The notes below the pieces were generated by a model. That model had not been told where the DNA came from and did no database searches. It saw only the letters and a list, made by a program, of their open reading frames with translations. From contig MPDC01000028.1 in the NCBI GenBank assembly GCA_001874255.1, positions 1 through 46,034 of the forward strand: a DNA stretch of 46,034 bases. The letters are read 5' to 3'. This DNA comes from Alphaproteobacteria bacterium MedPE-SWcel. GTDB lineage: Bacteria; Pseudomonadota; Alphaproteobacteria; Rhodobacterales; Rhodobacteraceae. Shown in pieces: positions 8,557-16,940 of this stretch. A program made the translations under genes and the position numbers. Position 1 is the stretch's first letter. Each line of letters starts with the position of its first letter.

Positions 8557-9519
8557 TCAGGCCGCCAGCCCCTTTGATCCGATGTCGAGGAATTTCTTCC
8601 GCCGGTCTGCGATCAGCTCTGCCGGATCCAGCTCGCCCAGTTCGGCCAGCATGTCGCGCAACGCCGCCTCGACCGCACGGAAGCTGGCGTCGGGGTGGCG
8701 ATGCGCCCCGCCCAGAGGTTCCGGGATGATCCGGTCGGCCACCTCCAGCGCCTTCAGGTCCTGAGCCGTCAGGCGCAGCGCTTCGGCGGCTTCGCGCATC
8801 TTCTCGGCGTCCTTCCAAAGGATCGAGGCACAGCCCTCGGGGCTGATGACGGAATAGACCGCGTGTTCCAGCATTGCGACCCGGTTGGCCGTGGCAAAGG
8901 CGACAGCGCCGCCAGAGCCCCCTTCGCCAATGATGACCGAGATCAGCGGCACGCCGATCTTCAGGCACATCTCGGTTGACCGCGCGATGGCCTCGGACTG
9001 GCCGCGCTCTTCGGCCCCTTTGCCGGGGTAGGCGCCCGTGGTGTCCACCAGCGTGATCACCGGCAGGCCAAACCGGCCGGCCATTTCCATCAGGCGCACC
9101 GCCTTGCGATAGCCTTCGGGCCGCGCCATGCCAAAGTTGTGGGTAATGCGGGATTTGGTGTCAGAGCCCTTTTCGTGGCCAATCACCATCACCGGCTGAT
9201 CGTTGAACCGGGCCAGCCCGCCCATCACAGCCAGATCATCGGCAAAATTGCGGTCGCCGGCCAGCGGCGTGTATTCGGTGAACAATTCGTTGATGTAGTC
9301 GCGGCAATGGGGCCGCTCCGGATGGCGCGCGACCTGACATTTCCGCCAGGGCGTCAGGTCCTTGTAGAGGTCCTGCAGAAGCTGCGCGGCCTTCTTGTCG
9401 AGCGCTGCGGCCTCGTCGTCCACATCCATTTCTTCGTTGCTGCGAGCCATCGCGCGCAACTCTTCCGCCTTGCCTTCGATTTCGGCCAGGGGTTTTTCGA
9501 ATTCAAGATACTGGGTCAT
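8557..9519 (-). CDS. accA: acetyl-CoA carboxylase carboxyltransferase alpha subunit
   Basis: This 320-residue protein is the alpha chain of the carboxyltransferase of acetyl-CoA carboxylase, which moves the carboxyl group from biotin to acetyl-CoA to make malonyl-CoA for fatty acid synthesis. It has the full family sequence: the N-terminal [13 protein letters not shown] segment, [33 protein letters not shown], and the oxyanion-hole IGEGGSGGA followed by [16 protein letters not shown]. Length and start agree with orthologues. The lysE-like gene lies upstream on the same strand, rpiB downstream. Confidence 0.97.
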   Translation of the reverse strand: MTQYLEFEKPLAEIEGKAEELRAMARSNEEMDVDDEAAALDKKAAQLLQDLYKDLTPWRKCQVARHPERPHCRDYINELFTEYTPLAGDRNFADDLAVMGGLARFNDQPVMVIGHEKGSDTKSRITHNFGMARPEGYRKAVRLMEMAGRFGLPVITLVDTTGAYPGKGAEERGQSEAIARSTEMCLKIGVPLISVIIGEGGSGGAVAFATANRVAMLEHAVYSVISPEGCASILWKDAEKMREAAEALRLTAQDLKALEVADRIIPEPLGGAHRHPDASFRAVEAALRDMLAELGELDPAELIADRRKKFLDIGSKGLAA

Positions 9520-9681
9520 GCTGTCTCTACTGTCACGGTTCGCCCGTTATATGGACTTCCGCAGCCCCTGATGCAACTCTCTGTGTTGGACCGGGACAGG
9601 ACGATGCCGGTGACGGGCGCAGGCGCCGGTCATTGCCGCAGCAGAGATGTCAGCTGCGGTGGGGCAGGCGGGCAGCTGGGG

Positions 9682-10281
9682 TCATCCCGTCCAGATCACC
9701 GGATAGAGCGAGGCCACCAACAGCGCGGCCATGGTCCAGTTGAAGACCGCAAGCCGCGTCGGGCTGGTCAGAAACCGCGCCATCTGCTGGCCGAGCAGGG
9801 TCCAGGATCCGACCGAGGGCAGGTTGATGGCCCCAAAGATCAGGCCCACCAGCAAGATGGCCGTCAGGGTGCGCTCGGGGGTGTAGGCGCTGATGGCGGT
9901 CAGGGCCATGGCCCAGGCCTTGGGATTGACCCATTGAAAGGCTGCGGCTTGCAGAAAGCTCATCGGTCGTCCGGCCTGATCCTGGGGGCTTGCGGGTGCC
10001 GCATGCGCGATTTTCCACGCAAGATACAGCAGATAGAGGACCGAGCCGATTTTCAGCAGCGTATAGGTGACGGGCAGCAGGTCAAAGATCTGCACCAGCC
10101 CGGCCCCCACCAAGAGCACCATGAACACAAACCCGAGCGCGACACCGAGCATATGCGGAATTGTGCGCCGAAAGCCGAAATTCGCGCCTGAGGCCATCAG
10201 CATCAGATTATTTGGCCCCGGCGTGATCGAGGAGACAAAGGCAAAGAGCGCAAGCGCCGCGAGAAGGTCATATGTCATCAT
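9682..10281 (-). CDS. LysE/RhtB family amino acid exporter
   Basis: This protein of about 199 residues is an inner-membrane exporter with roughly six hydrophobic segments. The N-terminal signature SSITPGPNNLMLMASGANFGF is typical of LysE/RhtB proteins, which export amino acids such as lysine, threonine or homoserine lactone. The frame is open farther upstream, but the extension would cross the divergent regulator gene, so I start at the ATG at 10281 (a second ATG at 10278 is equally possible). It is divergent from an Lrp/AsnC gene with 73 bp between them, the usual arrangement for regulator-controlled exporters. The substrate cannot be read from the sequence. Confidence 0.88.
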   Translation of the reverse strand: MMTYDLLAALALFAFVSSITPGPNNLMLMASGANFGFRRTIPHMLGVALGFVFMVLLVGAGLVQIFDLLPVTYTLLKIGSVLYLLYLAWKIAHAAPASPQDQAGRPMSFLQAAAFQWVNPKAWAMALTAISAYTPERTLTAILLVGLIFGAINLPSVGSWTLLGQQMARFLTSPTRLAVFNWTMAALLVASLYPVIWTG

Positions 10282-10325
10282 GCGCAATATCCTGTGCCTG
10301 AAACGGGGAAATGAAATTGCGTTTC

Positions 10326-10350
10326 TGCGAATATCTCCGCTATGTTCGCA
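10326..10350. promoter_or_regulatory. inverted repeat, likely Lrp-type operator
   Basis: The arms TGCGAATAT and ATGTTCGCA are separated by 7 bp and match at 8 of 9 positions when inverted. The site ends 4 bp before the regulator's ATG, inside the 73-bp divergent gap with the exporter. Lrp/AsnC proteins bind such imperfect palindromes, so this is probably its autoregulatory site. Confidence 0.5.
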
Positions 10351-10354
10351 ACAA

Positions 10355-10807
10355 ATGGCGAAGAATGACAGAATTGACCAACAGATATTGCGTGAGCTGA
10401 CACGCGATGGCCGCCTTTCCAATCTGGAGCTGGCCGAGCGGGTGGGCTTGTCGCCCTCGGCCTGTCTGCGCCGGGTGCAGGCGCTGGAGCGGAGCGGTGT
10501 GATCACCGGCTATCGCGCGGTTCTGGACCGGAGCGCGATGGGGATCGGCTTTGTCACCTATATCGGGGTCAGCCTCGGGGAACATACCAAAGACGCGCAG
10601 GCGGCGTTTGAACGCGCGATGACCGCAGCGCCGGAGGTGGTGGAATGCCACAATATCACCGGCACCATCGAATATATCCTGCGGGTGGAATGTACTGATC
10701 TGCCAAGCTACAAGCGGTTTCATACGGATATCCTGGGAACATCTCCCTTCGTGACCGGGATCACGACATATGTGGTGATGGGCTCGCCCAAGGATCTGCG
10801 GGCCTGA
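10355..10807 (+). CDS. Lrp/AsnC family transcriptional regulator
   Basis: This 150-residue regulator has an N-terminal helix-turn-helix (NDRIDQQILRELTRDGR, then SNLELAERVGLSPSACLRRV) and a C-terminal RAM/AsnC ligand-binding domain (ITGYRAVLDRSAMG onward). The frame is open far upstream, but that part is the shadow of the exporter gene; the ATG at 10355 gives the standard family N-terminus. Members sense amino acids. Its divergent position next to a LysE-family exporter suggests that it activates export when an amino acid accumulates. Confidence 0.92.
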   Translation: MAKNDRIDQQILRELTRDGRLSNLELAERVGLSPSACLRRVQALERSGVITGYRAVLDRSAMGIGFVTYIGVSLGEHTKDAQAAFERAMTAAPEVVECHNITGTIEYILRVECTDLPSYKRFHTDILGTSPFVTGITTYVVMGSPKDLRA

Positions 10808-11105
10808 GGGACGGGGTGTTGCCTCTGGCGCGGGCGCTCTGGTGTCGCGATCTTGGCAAAGGCCAGCTAGCCTGTCCGGGATCGCGATCATGTGCCGGGC
10901 AGCCTGTTGTCCGGCCAGCCAATGGAGACGGCTTCCCCATGTGGGGAGCGTGCAGAGAAAACGTTTAGCGCGCGGGCGGATACGCCCGTCCACATCCGAT
11001 CTGGCGGCGCCGCCACCTTATCGTTCGCGCCCCGTTTCGACTGTCGTTTGAGAGGCCTTGCGGCAAACGGACGCTCCAGAGGGGGAGCGGGCCGGGTTTG
11101 CCTGT

Positions 11106-11137
11106 GTCCTGGAGGTTTTGCGTCCTGGAGGTTTTGC
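11106..11137. repeat. perfect 16-bp tandem duplication
   Basis: GTCCTGGAGGTTTTGC is repeated exactly twice, head to tail, at 11106-11121 and 11122-11137. Confidence 0.92.
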
Positions 11138-11152
11138 GCTGCACGATGTGCA

Positions 11153-11209
11153 TCGCGAGGGGGAGGCTTTGCCTCAGTCCGAAAAGGGGCGGGAGCCTCC
11201 CCCTCGCGA
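11153..11209. terminator. long perfect hairpin downstream of mcl1
   Basis: A 16-bp perfect inverted repeat (TCGCGAGGGGGAGGCT at 11153-11168 and its complement at 11194-11209) encloses a 25-nt loop. It stands in the gap between convergent genes and would be very stable in RNA from either strand. No U-tract follows on either side, so it may block read-through or protect mRNA ends rather than act as a classic terminator. Confidence 0.6.
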
Positions 11210-11287
11210 GTCCCTGCAAGACGGCTCTCTCGGCTTGGTTCTGCCCCCGTCGGACCTGGGCCGCCGGATATCGGAGAGGTTTCGCGC

Positions 11288-12250
11288 CTATCCAGCCTGC
11301 GCGATCAGCTCCGACTGCGCGACAATGACCTCGGCCTGTTTGATGGATGCGATGTCGACAAGCCGACCTTTGTACACCGTCGCGCCCTCACCTTTGGATT
11401 TGGCGTCTTCCATCGCCGCGAGGATGTCGCGGGCCTCGGCCACGGCCTCCTCTGACGGGGTGAACACTTGATTGGCCAACCCGATCTGCTTCGGGTGAAT
11501 GGCCCATTTCCCGACCATACCCAAAGTCGCGGAGCGTTTGGCCTGCGCGATATAGCCCTCGTCGTCAGAGAAATCGCCAAACGGCCCGTCCACGGGCAGC
11601 ACCCCATGGGTGCGGCAGGCGGCGACGATGGCGGCCTGAGCCCAGTGCCACGGATCCGACCAGTGCTTTGCCCCGTCGCGCAGCATGTAGTAATTCTCCT
11701 GGGTGCCGCCGATGCCCGTTGTCTGCATGCCCATGGAGGCGGCAAAATCCGCAGCTCCGAGGCTCATCGCCTGCAGGCGCGGCGAGGCGGCGGCAATGGC
11801 TTCGACATGGGCGATGCCCGCGGCTGATTCGATAATCACCTCGAAAGAGATCGGCCTCGCCCGGCCCTTGGCCTGCTCGATTGCGGTCACCAATGCGTCC
11901 ACCGCATAGACATCGGCTGCACAGCCCACTTTGGGGATCATGATCTGATCCAGCCGGTCGCCTGCCTGTTCCAGCACATCCACCACGTCGCGATACCACC
12001 ACGGCGTGTCGAGGCCATTGATCCGGACCGACAGCGTCTTGGTGCCCCAATCGACCGTATTGATGGCCTCGATGACATTGGCGCGGGCCTGATCCTTGTC
12101 CGTTGGCGCCACGGAGTCCTCAAGGTCCAGGTTGATGACATCCGCTGCCGAGGCCGCCATCTTGGCAAAGAGTTTGGTGTTCGAGCCGGGACCGAACAGC
12201 TGGCAGCGGTTGGGGCGGGCGGGTGCGGCAGGTTGGATCCGAAAGCTCAT
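11288..12250 (-). CDS. mcl1: L-malyl-CoA/beta-methylmalyl-CoA lyase
   Basis: This 320-residue HpcH/CitE-family enzyme closely matches Rhodobacter Mcl1 from memory. That enzyme cleaves beta-methylmalyl-CoA to glyoxylate and propionyl-CoA and also handles L-malyl-CoA in the ethylmalonyl-CoA pathway of acetate assimilation. Visible features are MSFRIQPAAPARPNRCQLF, the metal-binding NLDLEDSVAP, VRINGLDTPWWYRD, FEVIIESAAGIAHVE with the catalytic Glu, and GMVGKWAIHPKQI. A GGAG-type ribosome binding site precedes the ATG at 12250. It is divergent from dgcN across 304 bp. The name rests on strong similarity to the Rhodobacter enzyme over its whole length. Confidence 0.92.
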   Translation of the reverse strand: MSFRIQPAAPARPNRCQLFGPGSNTKLFAKMAASAADVINLDLEDSVAPTDKDQARANVIEAINTVDWGTKTLSVRINGLDTPWWYRDVVDVLEQAGDRLDQIMIPKVGCAADVYAVDALVTAIEQAKGRARPISFEVIIESAAGIAHVEAIAAASPRLQAMSLGAADFAASMGMQTTGIGGTQENYYMLRDGAKHWSDPWHWAQAAIVAACRTHGVLPVDGPFGDFSDDEGYIAQAKRSATLGMVGKWAIHPKQIGLANQVFTPSEEAVAEARDILAAMEDAKSKGEGATVYKGRLVDIASIKQAEVIVAQSELIAQAG

Positions 12251-12554
12251 GGCGGTTCTCCGGGTTCGTAAATTTCAAAATATCTTCACTTTGAGTTATT
12301 TCGTTGCGCACCGAAAGGCAAGTCGCTTTTGCTGTTGCAGCATGATTATGCCGCAGCGCAATGGGGACGTGCTCACCAGCGGCGATGTTTCAGCGTGAGG
12401 TGCTGCCTGGGCGGGAGAATATTCGACAGAATGGCGGTTTTTCGGGACTTCCTCCGGTGACTTTGCGCTGCGACGGCGAAAAAGAGAGGAACTTGCGGTC
12501 TCTTTGCCGCAAGCTAACGTGGATTGCGACACATCCCACAGAAGGACGCCGGAT
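12251..12554. other. divergent intergenic region mcl1/dgcN
   Basis: This 304-bp stretch separates mcl1 and dgcN and must hold both promoters. The part next to mcl1 is AT-rich for this genome (about 12265-12305). An inverted repeat near dgcN is listed separately. I see no gene in it. Confidence 0.6.
12492..12513. promoter_or_regulatory. inverted repeat before dgcN
   Basis: Perfect 7-bp arms CTTGCGG and CCGCAAG are separated by 8 bp, ending 41 bp before the dgcN start codon. The geometry suits a dimeric repressor or activator. No regulator gene is adjacent, so the binding protein is unknown. Confidence 0.4.
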
Positions 12555-13556
12555 ATGATCGAGACCCCCTATTTGCTGTTTCTCGGCGATGCGCCGGACA
12601 TGCTGGCGGCGAAGGTTGCCATCGGCATCCGTGACTGGCGCCCGGATCATGCGGTCGGCCAGATCAGCCTGCCCGGCTGCGGGGCCGACCTCGGGCTGAC
12701 CGAAATGACGCTGGAAGAGGCGCGCGCGGCCGGGGCAAGGACATTGGTGATCGGGGTTGCCAACCGCGGGGGGGTGATCAGCCCGGAGTGGAAGAAAGTG
12801 CTGGTCCAGGCGTTGGAAGAGGGGTTCGACCTCGCCTCCGGCCTGCACAATCTGCTGTGTGACGAGCCGGATCTGGCTGCGGTCGCCGAAGCGACGGGGC
12901 GCAAGCTGCATGATGTGCGGGTGCCCTCGGTCAAATACCCGATCGCGGATGGCACTGCGCGCAGCGGCAAGCGGTGCCTCGCTGTGGGCACCGATTGTTC
13001 GGTTGGTAAAATGTACACGGCGCTTGCCATGGATGCAGAGATGCAGGCGCGTGGCATGAAATCCACCTTTCGTGCCACCGGCCAGACCGGGATCCTGATC
13101 ACCGGCAACGGGGTGCCTCTGGATGCGGTGATCGCCGATTTCATGGCCGGTTCGATCGAGTATCTGACCCCCGACAATGATCCCGATCACTGGGATCTGA
13201 TCGAGGGCCAGGGGTCCTTGTTTCATATCTCCTATTCCGGTGTGACCATGGCGCTGGTGCATGGGGGGCAGCCGGATGCGTTGATCCTCTGTCACGAGCC
13301 GACACGCAGCCATATGCGGGGTCTGCCCGATTATGATGTGCCAACGCTGGAAGAGCTGCGCGATGTCGCGCTGCCGCTGGCCCGGCGGGCCAACTCGGCC
13401 TGTCAGATCGTCGGCATCTCGGTGAACACGCAGCATTTGAGCGAGGCGGATGCCCTGGCCTATCTGCAGGAGGTCGAAAACCGTATGGGGCTGCCTGCGG
13501 TCGATCCCTATCGCCATGGCGCAGGGCGTCTGGTGGACGCGCTTGCCGCGATCTGA
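12555..13556 (+). CDS. dgcN: DUF1611 family protein, probable N-acetyltransferase DgcN
   Basis: This 333-residue DUF1611 protein is assigned as DgcN, which in marine Proteobacteria is reported to acetylate D-glutamate to N-acetyl-D-glutamate in D-glutamate catabolism. The N-terminal domain (about 1-130) is Rossmann-like. The C-terminal P-loop-like domain contains LAVGTDCSVGKMYTALAMD (Walker A position), TGQTGILITGNGVPLDAV and EGQGSLFHISYSG. The open frame extends to 12504, but the ATG at 12555 gives the family N-terminus. It opens a same-strand cassette with dgcA and a D-amino acid transaminase, and this context is the main support for the name. DUF1611 proteins were earlier annotated only as NAD-dependent-epimerase-like or hypothetical. 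Confidence 0.83.
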   Translation: MIETPYLLFLGDAPDMLAAKVAIGIRDWRPDHAVGQISLPGCGADLGLTEMTLEEARAAGARTLVIGVANRGGVISPEWKKVLVQALEEGFDLASGLHNLLCDEPDLAAVAEATGRKLHDVRVPSVKYPIADGTARSGKRCLAVGTDCSVGKMYTALAMDAEMQARGMKSTFRATGQTGILITGNGVPLDAVIADFMAGSIEYLTPDNDPDHWDLIEGQGSLFHISYSGVTMALVHGGQPDALILCHEPTRSHMRGLPDYDVPTLEELRDVALPLARRANSACQIVGISVNTQHLSEADALAYLQEVENRMGLPAVDPYRHGAGRLVDALAAI

Positions 13557-13592
13557 TCTATCCTATGTGTCGGCGGTGTCTGACGCGCTGTC

Positions 13593-13628
13593 GGATGCCT
13601 CCGGCGGAGGTATTTTTGAAAAGATGAA
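13593..13628 (+). terminator. roseobacter-type hairpin plus T-run between dgcN and dgcA
   Basis: CCTCC (13598-13602), loop GGC and GGAGG (13606-13610) are followed by TATTTTTG. This is a short intrinsic-terminator shape. From memory, the sequence GCCTCCGGCGGAGGTATTTTTG resembles an element scattered through roseobacter genomes. Its place inside the cassette suggests partial termination or only relic status. Confidence 0.55.
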
Positions 13629-13681
13629 ACCGGGGGCTGCGGTGTGGCGCAGCTGAGCCGGGGGCGACAGAGAGGGATGGC

Positions 13682-14647
13682 ATGCGGATCAGTGTAACAT
13701 CGGATATTTTCAAGCTGGCGCAGGTGTTCACCATCTCTCGGGGATCACGGACCGAGGCCCGTGTGCTGACGGTGCGGATCGAGGATGGTGGGTATCTGGG
13801 CCGGGGCGAATGTGTGCCCTATGCGCGCTATGACGAGACGCTGGCCTCGGTGACGGCCGAGATCGAGGGGCTGCCGGAGCGGTTCAGCCGGGCCGAGCTG
13901 CAGGATCTTCTGCCGGCGGGTGCTGCACGCAATGCTGTGGATTGTGCCCTGTGGGACCTGGAGGCGAAACAGGCGGGCAAACCTGTTTGGGAGCTGGCGG
14001 GCCTGCCGGAGCCGGGACCGGAGATCACGGCCTATACGCTGTCTCTGGCCTCGCCCGCGGAGATGCAGCGCCAGGCCGCAGAGAACGCCTTTCGCCCGCT
14101 GTTGAAGATCAAGCTGGGCACGCCCGAGGATATGCCGCGTCTTGAGGCCGTGCGGGCCGGGGCGCCGGAGGCACGGATCATCGTCGATGCCAATGAGGGC
14201 TGGTCGGCGGCGGTCTATGCCGAACTGGCGCCCCATCTGGTGCGGCTGGGGGTGGAGCTGGTGGAACAGCCCTTGCCCGCCGGGGCGGATGAGGCTCTGA
14301 TCGGGATGGAGCGCCCGGTTCCCGTCTGCGCCGACGAGAGCTGTCATGATCGGGCCAGCCTGGCCCATCTGCGCGGGAAATATGACGTCGTGAATATCAA
14401 GCTCGACAAGACCGGGGGGCTGACAGAGGCGCTGAAACTGCGCGATGCGGCCTTGGCCGAGGGCTATCAGGTGATGGTCGGCTGCATGGTCGGCTCGTCG
14501 CTGGCGATGGCCCCGGCCACACTGTTGGCGCAGGGTGCATTGGTGACGGATCTTGACGGGCCGCTGCTTCTGGCCGAAGACCGCCCGGACGCGCTGATAT
14601 TCGATGCGGCCGGGGTGCACCCGCCAAAATCCGCGCTTTGGGGCTAA
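13682..14647 (+). CDS. dgcA: enolase-superfamily epimerase, probable N-acetyl-D-glutamate racemase DgcA
   Basis: This 321-residue mandelate-racemase/muconate-lactonizing-type enzyme belongs to the dipeptide-epimerase branch. The catalytic and metal residues are visible: the LLKIKLG lysine pair, Asp in VDANEGW, Glu in ELVEQPLP, Asp in CADESCHD and the second catalytic Lys in VNIKLDKTGG. Two-lysine active sites perform 1,1-proton transfer, which fits racemisation of N-acetyl-Glu. The neighbouring dgcN points to the N-acetyl-D-Glu to N-acetyl-L-Glu step. L-Ala-D/L-Glu epimerase activity in murein recycling is the alternative. The transaminase gene follows after 10 bp, so they are co-transcribed. 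Confidence 0.83.
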   Translation: MRISVTSDIFKLAQVFTISRGSRTEARVLTVRIEDGGYLGRGECVPYARYDETLASVTAEIEGLPERFSRAELQDLLPAGAARNAVDCALWDLEAKQAGKPVWELAGLPEPGPEITAYTLSLASPAEMQRQAAENAFRPLLKIKLGTPEDMPRLEAVRAGAPEARIIVDANEGWSAAVYAELAPHLVRLGVELVEQPLPAGADEALIGMERPVPVCADESCHDRASLAHLRGKYDVVNIKLDKTGGLTEALKLRDAALAEGYQVMVGCMVGSSLAMAPATLLAQGALVTDLDGPLLLAEDRPDALIFDAAGVHPPKSALWG

Positions 14648-14657
14648 GGAGAAGACA

Positions 14658-15518
14658 ATGACCCGTACCGTATATGTGAATGGCGACTACCTGCCGGAAA
14701 CCGAAGCCACAGTCTCGATCTTTGACCGGGGCTTTCTGATGGCGGACGGGGTCTATGAGGTGACCTCTGTTCTGGGGGGCAAGCTGATCGATTTTGAGGG
14801 TCACGTGCTGCGCCTGCAGCGGTCGCTGGAGGCGCTGGACATGGCCGAGCCCTGCAGCCGCGACGCCCTCTTGGAGATCCACCGCAGGCTGGTGGAGCTG
14901 AACGGCATCGACGAAGGGTTGGTCTACCTTCAGGTGACGCGCGGATCCGATGGCGACCGCGATTTCGCCTTTCCCGCTGAGGACACGCCGCCGACATTGG
15001 TGCTGTTCACCCAGAACAAACCGGGCCTTGCGGACAATCCGGCGGCGAGAAAAGGCGCCAGGATCATATCGATCGAGGATATCCGCTGGGGGCGTCGCGA
15101 TATCAAGACGGTGCAGCTGTTGTATCCATCCATGGGCAAGATGATGGCCAAGAAGGCGGGCTGTGATGATGCCTGGATGGTCGAGGACGGCCATGTCACC
15201 GAGGGCACGTCAAACAATGCCTATTTCGTCAAGGATGGCGTCATCGTGACCCGGCCGCTGTCGACGGAGATCCTGCATGGGATTACCCGCAAGGCGGTGT
15301 TGCGACTGGCGTCGGAGGCACAGCTGAAGGTCGAGGAACGCCTGTTCACCATTGACGAGGCGAAGGCCGCGGACGAGGCCTTTACCACCTCGGCTTCGGC
15401 CTTTGTGATGCCGGTTGTCGAGATCGACGGGGTCAGTCTGGGCGACGGCACGCCCGGCCCGATTGCCCGGCGCCTGCGCGAGATCTATCTTGAGGAAAGC
15501 GTCAAGACGGCGATCTGA
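14658..15518 (+). CDS. dat: D-amino acid transaminase
   Basis: This 286-residue class IV PLP aminotransferase is of the D-amino acid transaminase type. The N-terminus (VYVNGDYLPE, then SIFDRGFLMADGVYE), the PLP lysine in DIKTVQLL, Glu in the VTEGTSNNAY phosphate-side loop and LHGITRKAVL are all family features. Such enzymes exchange the amino group between D-Ala, D-Asp and D-Glu. The AAGGAG ribosome binding site and ATG at 14658 fit well; a longer frame from 14604 overlaps dgcA and is rejected. In this cassette it could funnel other D-amino acids into D-Glu for DgcN and DgcA. Branched-chain aminotransferases share the fold, but the sequence favours the D-specific group. Confidence 0.9.
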   Translation: MTRTVYVNGDYLPETEATVSIFDRGFLMADGVYEVTSVLGGKLIDFEGHVLRLQRSLEALDMAEPCSRDALLEIHRRLVELNGIDEGLVYLQVTRGSDGDRDFAFPAEDTPPTLVLFTQNKPGLADNPAARKGARIISIEDIRWGRRDIKTVQLLYPSMGKMMAKKAGCDDAWMVEDGHVTEGTSNNAYFVKDGVIVTRPLSTEILHGITRKAVLRLASEAQLKVEERLFTIDEAKAADEAFTTSASAFVMPVVEIDGVSLGDGTPGPIARRLREIYLEESVKTAI

Positions 15519-15559
15519 TGCGGTCCGTCACATGACCGCAACCTGTGCCGCGACCATAC

Positions 15560-15590
15560 CGCCGCTCCGGAGATCCCGGGGCGGCGTTTT
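15560..15590 (+). terminator. intrinsic terminator of the dgcN-dgcA-dat cassette
   Basis: CGCCGCTCC (15560-15568) pairs with GGGGCGGCG (15578-15586) with one G-U pair, and TTTTG follows. It lies 42 bp after the transaminase stop codon on the coding strand. Confidence 0.75.
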
Positions 15591-15755
15591 GCTGTGACGG
15601 CGGGGTGGTTTCTGCCAATCGACCCCGGCGCGCATCGTCGCCGAGACCGCCTGATGCGCCCCCTTCGTGACCGGTTTGACGGGGGCACAAGTCCCGGCTC
15701 TCAGGTCGTGTCCTAACGGGGCGCGTCGGGCTCTGTATCCTGCAGGATGCGCGTC

Positions 15756-15779
15756 GGGGCCGAGGTGTCAGTCGGCCCC
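15756..15779. other. hairpin over the ugd stop codon
   Basis: GGGGCCGA (15756-15763) and TCGGCCCC (15772-15779) form a perfect 8-bp stem whose loop contains the ugd stop codon (15768-15770). No U-tract follows. It may contribute to 3' end protection of the ugd mRNA. Confidence 0.4.
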
Positions 15780-16940
15780 AAAGAGATCGCGGGTGAAGAC
15801 CTTGTCAGCAACGTCCGAGATCTCGTCGGTCATCCGGTTGGCCACGATCAGATCGGCCTCCGCCTTGAAGGCCGCAAGGTCGCGGACGACCCGGCTGTGG
15901 AAGAAGTGATCCTCCTGCAGCACCGGCTCGTAGACGATGACCTCGACGCCCTTGGCCTTCAGCCGTTTCATGATGCCCTGAATGGAGGACTGGCGGAAAT
16001 TGTCGCTGCCTGCCTTCATCACCAGCCGGTGGATGCCGACCACCTTGGGTCCGCGGATCAGGATCTGATCCGACAGGAAATCCTTGCGGGTGCGGTTGGC
16101 ATCGACGATGGCGCGGATCAGGTTCTGCGGCACGTGGTTGTAGTTGGCCAGAAGCTGCTTGGTGTCCTTGGGCAGGCAATAGCCGCCATAGCCAAAGGAC
16201 GGATTGTTGTAATGGCCGCCGATGCGCGGGTCGAGGCTGATGCCGTCGATGATCTGCCGCGTGTCCATGCCCCCGGCCATGGCATAGCTGTCGAGCTCGT
16301 TGAAAAACGCCACCCGCATCGCGAGATAGGTATTGGCAAAGAGCTTGATCGCCTCCGCCTCGTCGGGATCGGTAAAAAGAATGTCGACATCCTTCTTCTC
16401 CGCCCCCTCCAGCAGCAGATCGGCAAAGAGGCGCGCCCGCTCGGAGCGTTCGCCGACGATGATGCGGGAGGGATGGAGGTTGTCGTAAAGCGCCCGGCCC
16501 TCGCGCAGGAACTCCGGTGAAAAGATCACCTGCTCGGTGTCGATCCGCATCCGGAGATCCCGGACAAAGCCCACGGGGATTGTCGATTTGACGACGATGG
16601 TTGCCCCGGGGTTGACGGCCTTGACCGTTCCCACCACCGCCTCGACGCTGGAGGTGTCAAAATAGTTGGTTTTTGGGTCGTAATTCGTCGGGGTCGCCAC
16701 GATCACGTAATCGGCCCCGGCAAAGGCGGCGGCGCTGTCGGGGGTGGCCGTCAGCCGCAGCGGCCGGTGGGCCAGGAAGGCCTCGAGTTCGGGATCCATG
16801 ATCGGACAGCGTCCGGCCTTGACCATCTCCACCCGTTCCTCGGAGATGTCGGTGGCCACCACATCATTGTGCTGCGCCAGCAGGACCGCGTTCGACAGCC
16901 CCACATAGCCAAGCCCCGCAACTGCAATTTTCATACTCAT
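15768..16940 (-). CDS. ugd: UDP-glucose 6-dehydrogenase
   Basis: This 390-residue enzyme oxidises UDP-glucose to UDP-glucuronate with two NAD+. The N-terminal Rossmann motif is [13 protein letters not shown]. The middle helical domain includes [12 protein letters not shown]. The catalytic cysteine sits in [12 protein letters not shown], and the C-terminal domain ends normally. The length matches the short E. coli-type class. The start at 16940 overlaps the manC stop in ATGA, so the two are translationally coupled; a second ATG lies two codons later. With the epimerase gene upstream it supplies uronic acid donors for surface polysaccharide. Confidence 0.95.
   Translation of the reverse strand: MSMKIAVAGLGYVGLSNAVLLAQHNDVVATDISEERVEMVKAGRCPIMDPELEAFLAHRPLRLTATPDSAAAFAGADYVIVATPTNYDPKTNYFDTSSVEAVVGTVKAVNPGATIVVKSTIPVGFVRDLRMRIDTEQVIFSPEFLREGRALYDNLHPSRIIVGERSERARLFADLLLEGAEKKDVDILFTDPDEAEAIKLFANTYLAMRVAFFNELDSYAMAGGMDTRQIIDGISLDPRIGGHYNNPSFGYGGYCLPKDTKQLLANYNHVPQNLIRAIVDANRTRKDFLSDQILIRGPKVVGIHRLVMKAGSDNFRQSSIQGIMKRLKAKGVEVIVYEPVLQEDHFFHSRVVRDLAAFKAEADLIVANRMTDEISDVADKVFTRDLFGAD

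Larger units (their letters stand above)
10808..11287. other. 480-bp convergent gap rich in palindromes
   Basis: No gene is supported between the Lrp-type gene and mcl1. The region holds several perfect palindromes: TCCCCA/TGGGGA (10934-10947), CGGGCG/CGCCCG around GATA (10973-10988) and TGGCGGCGCCGCCA (11002-11015). A 16-bp direct duplication and a long hairpin follow and are listed separately. Open frames here have arginine/glycine-rich shadow composition. Confidence 0.6.

Noticed and set aside
10892-11455. 187-codon plus-strand frame in the lrp/mcl1 gap
   Set aside because: It overlaps the end of mcl1, has no ribosome binding site, and its residues reflect the palindromes and repeats.
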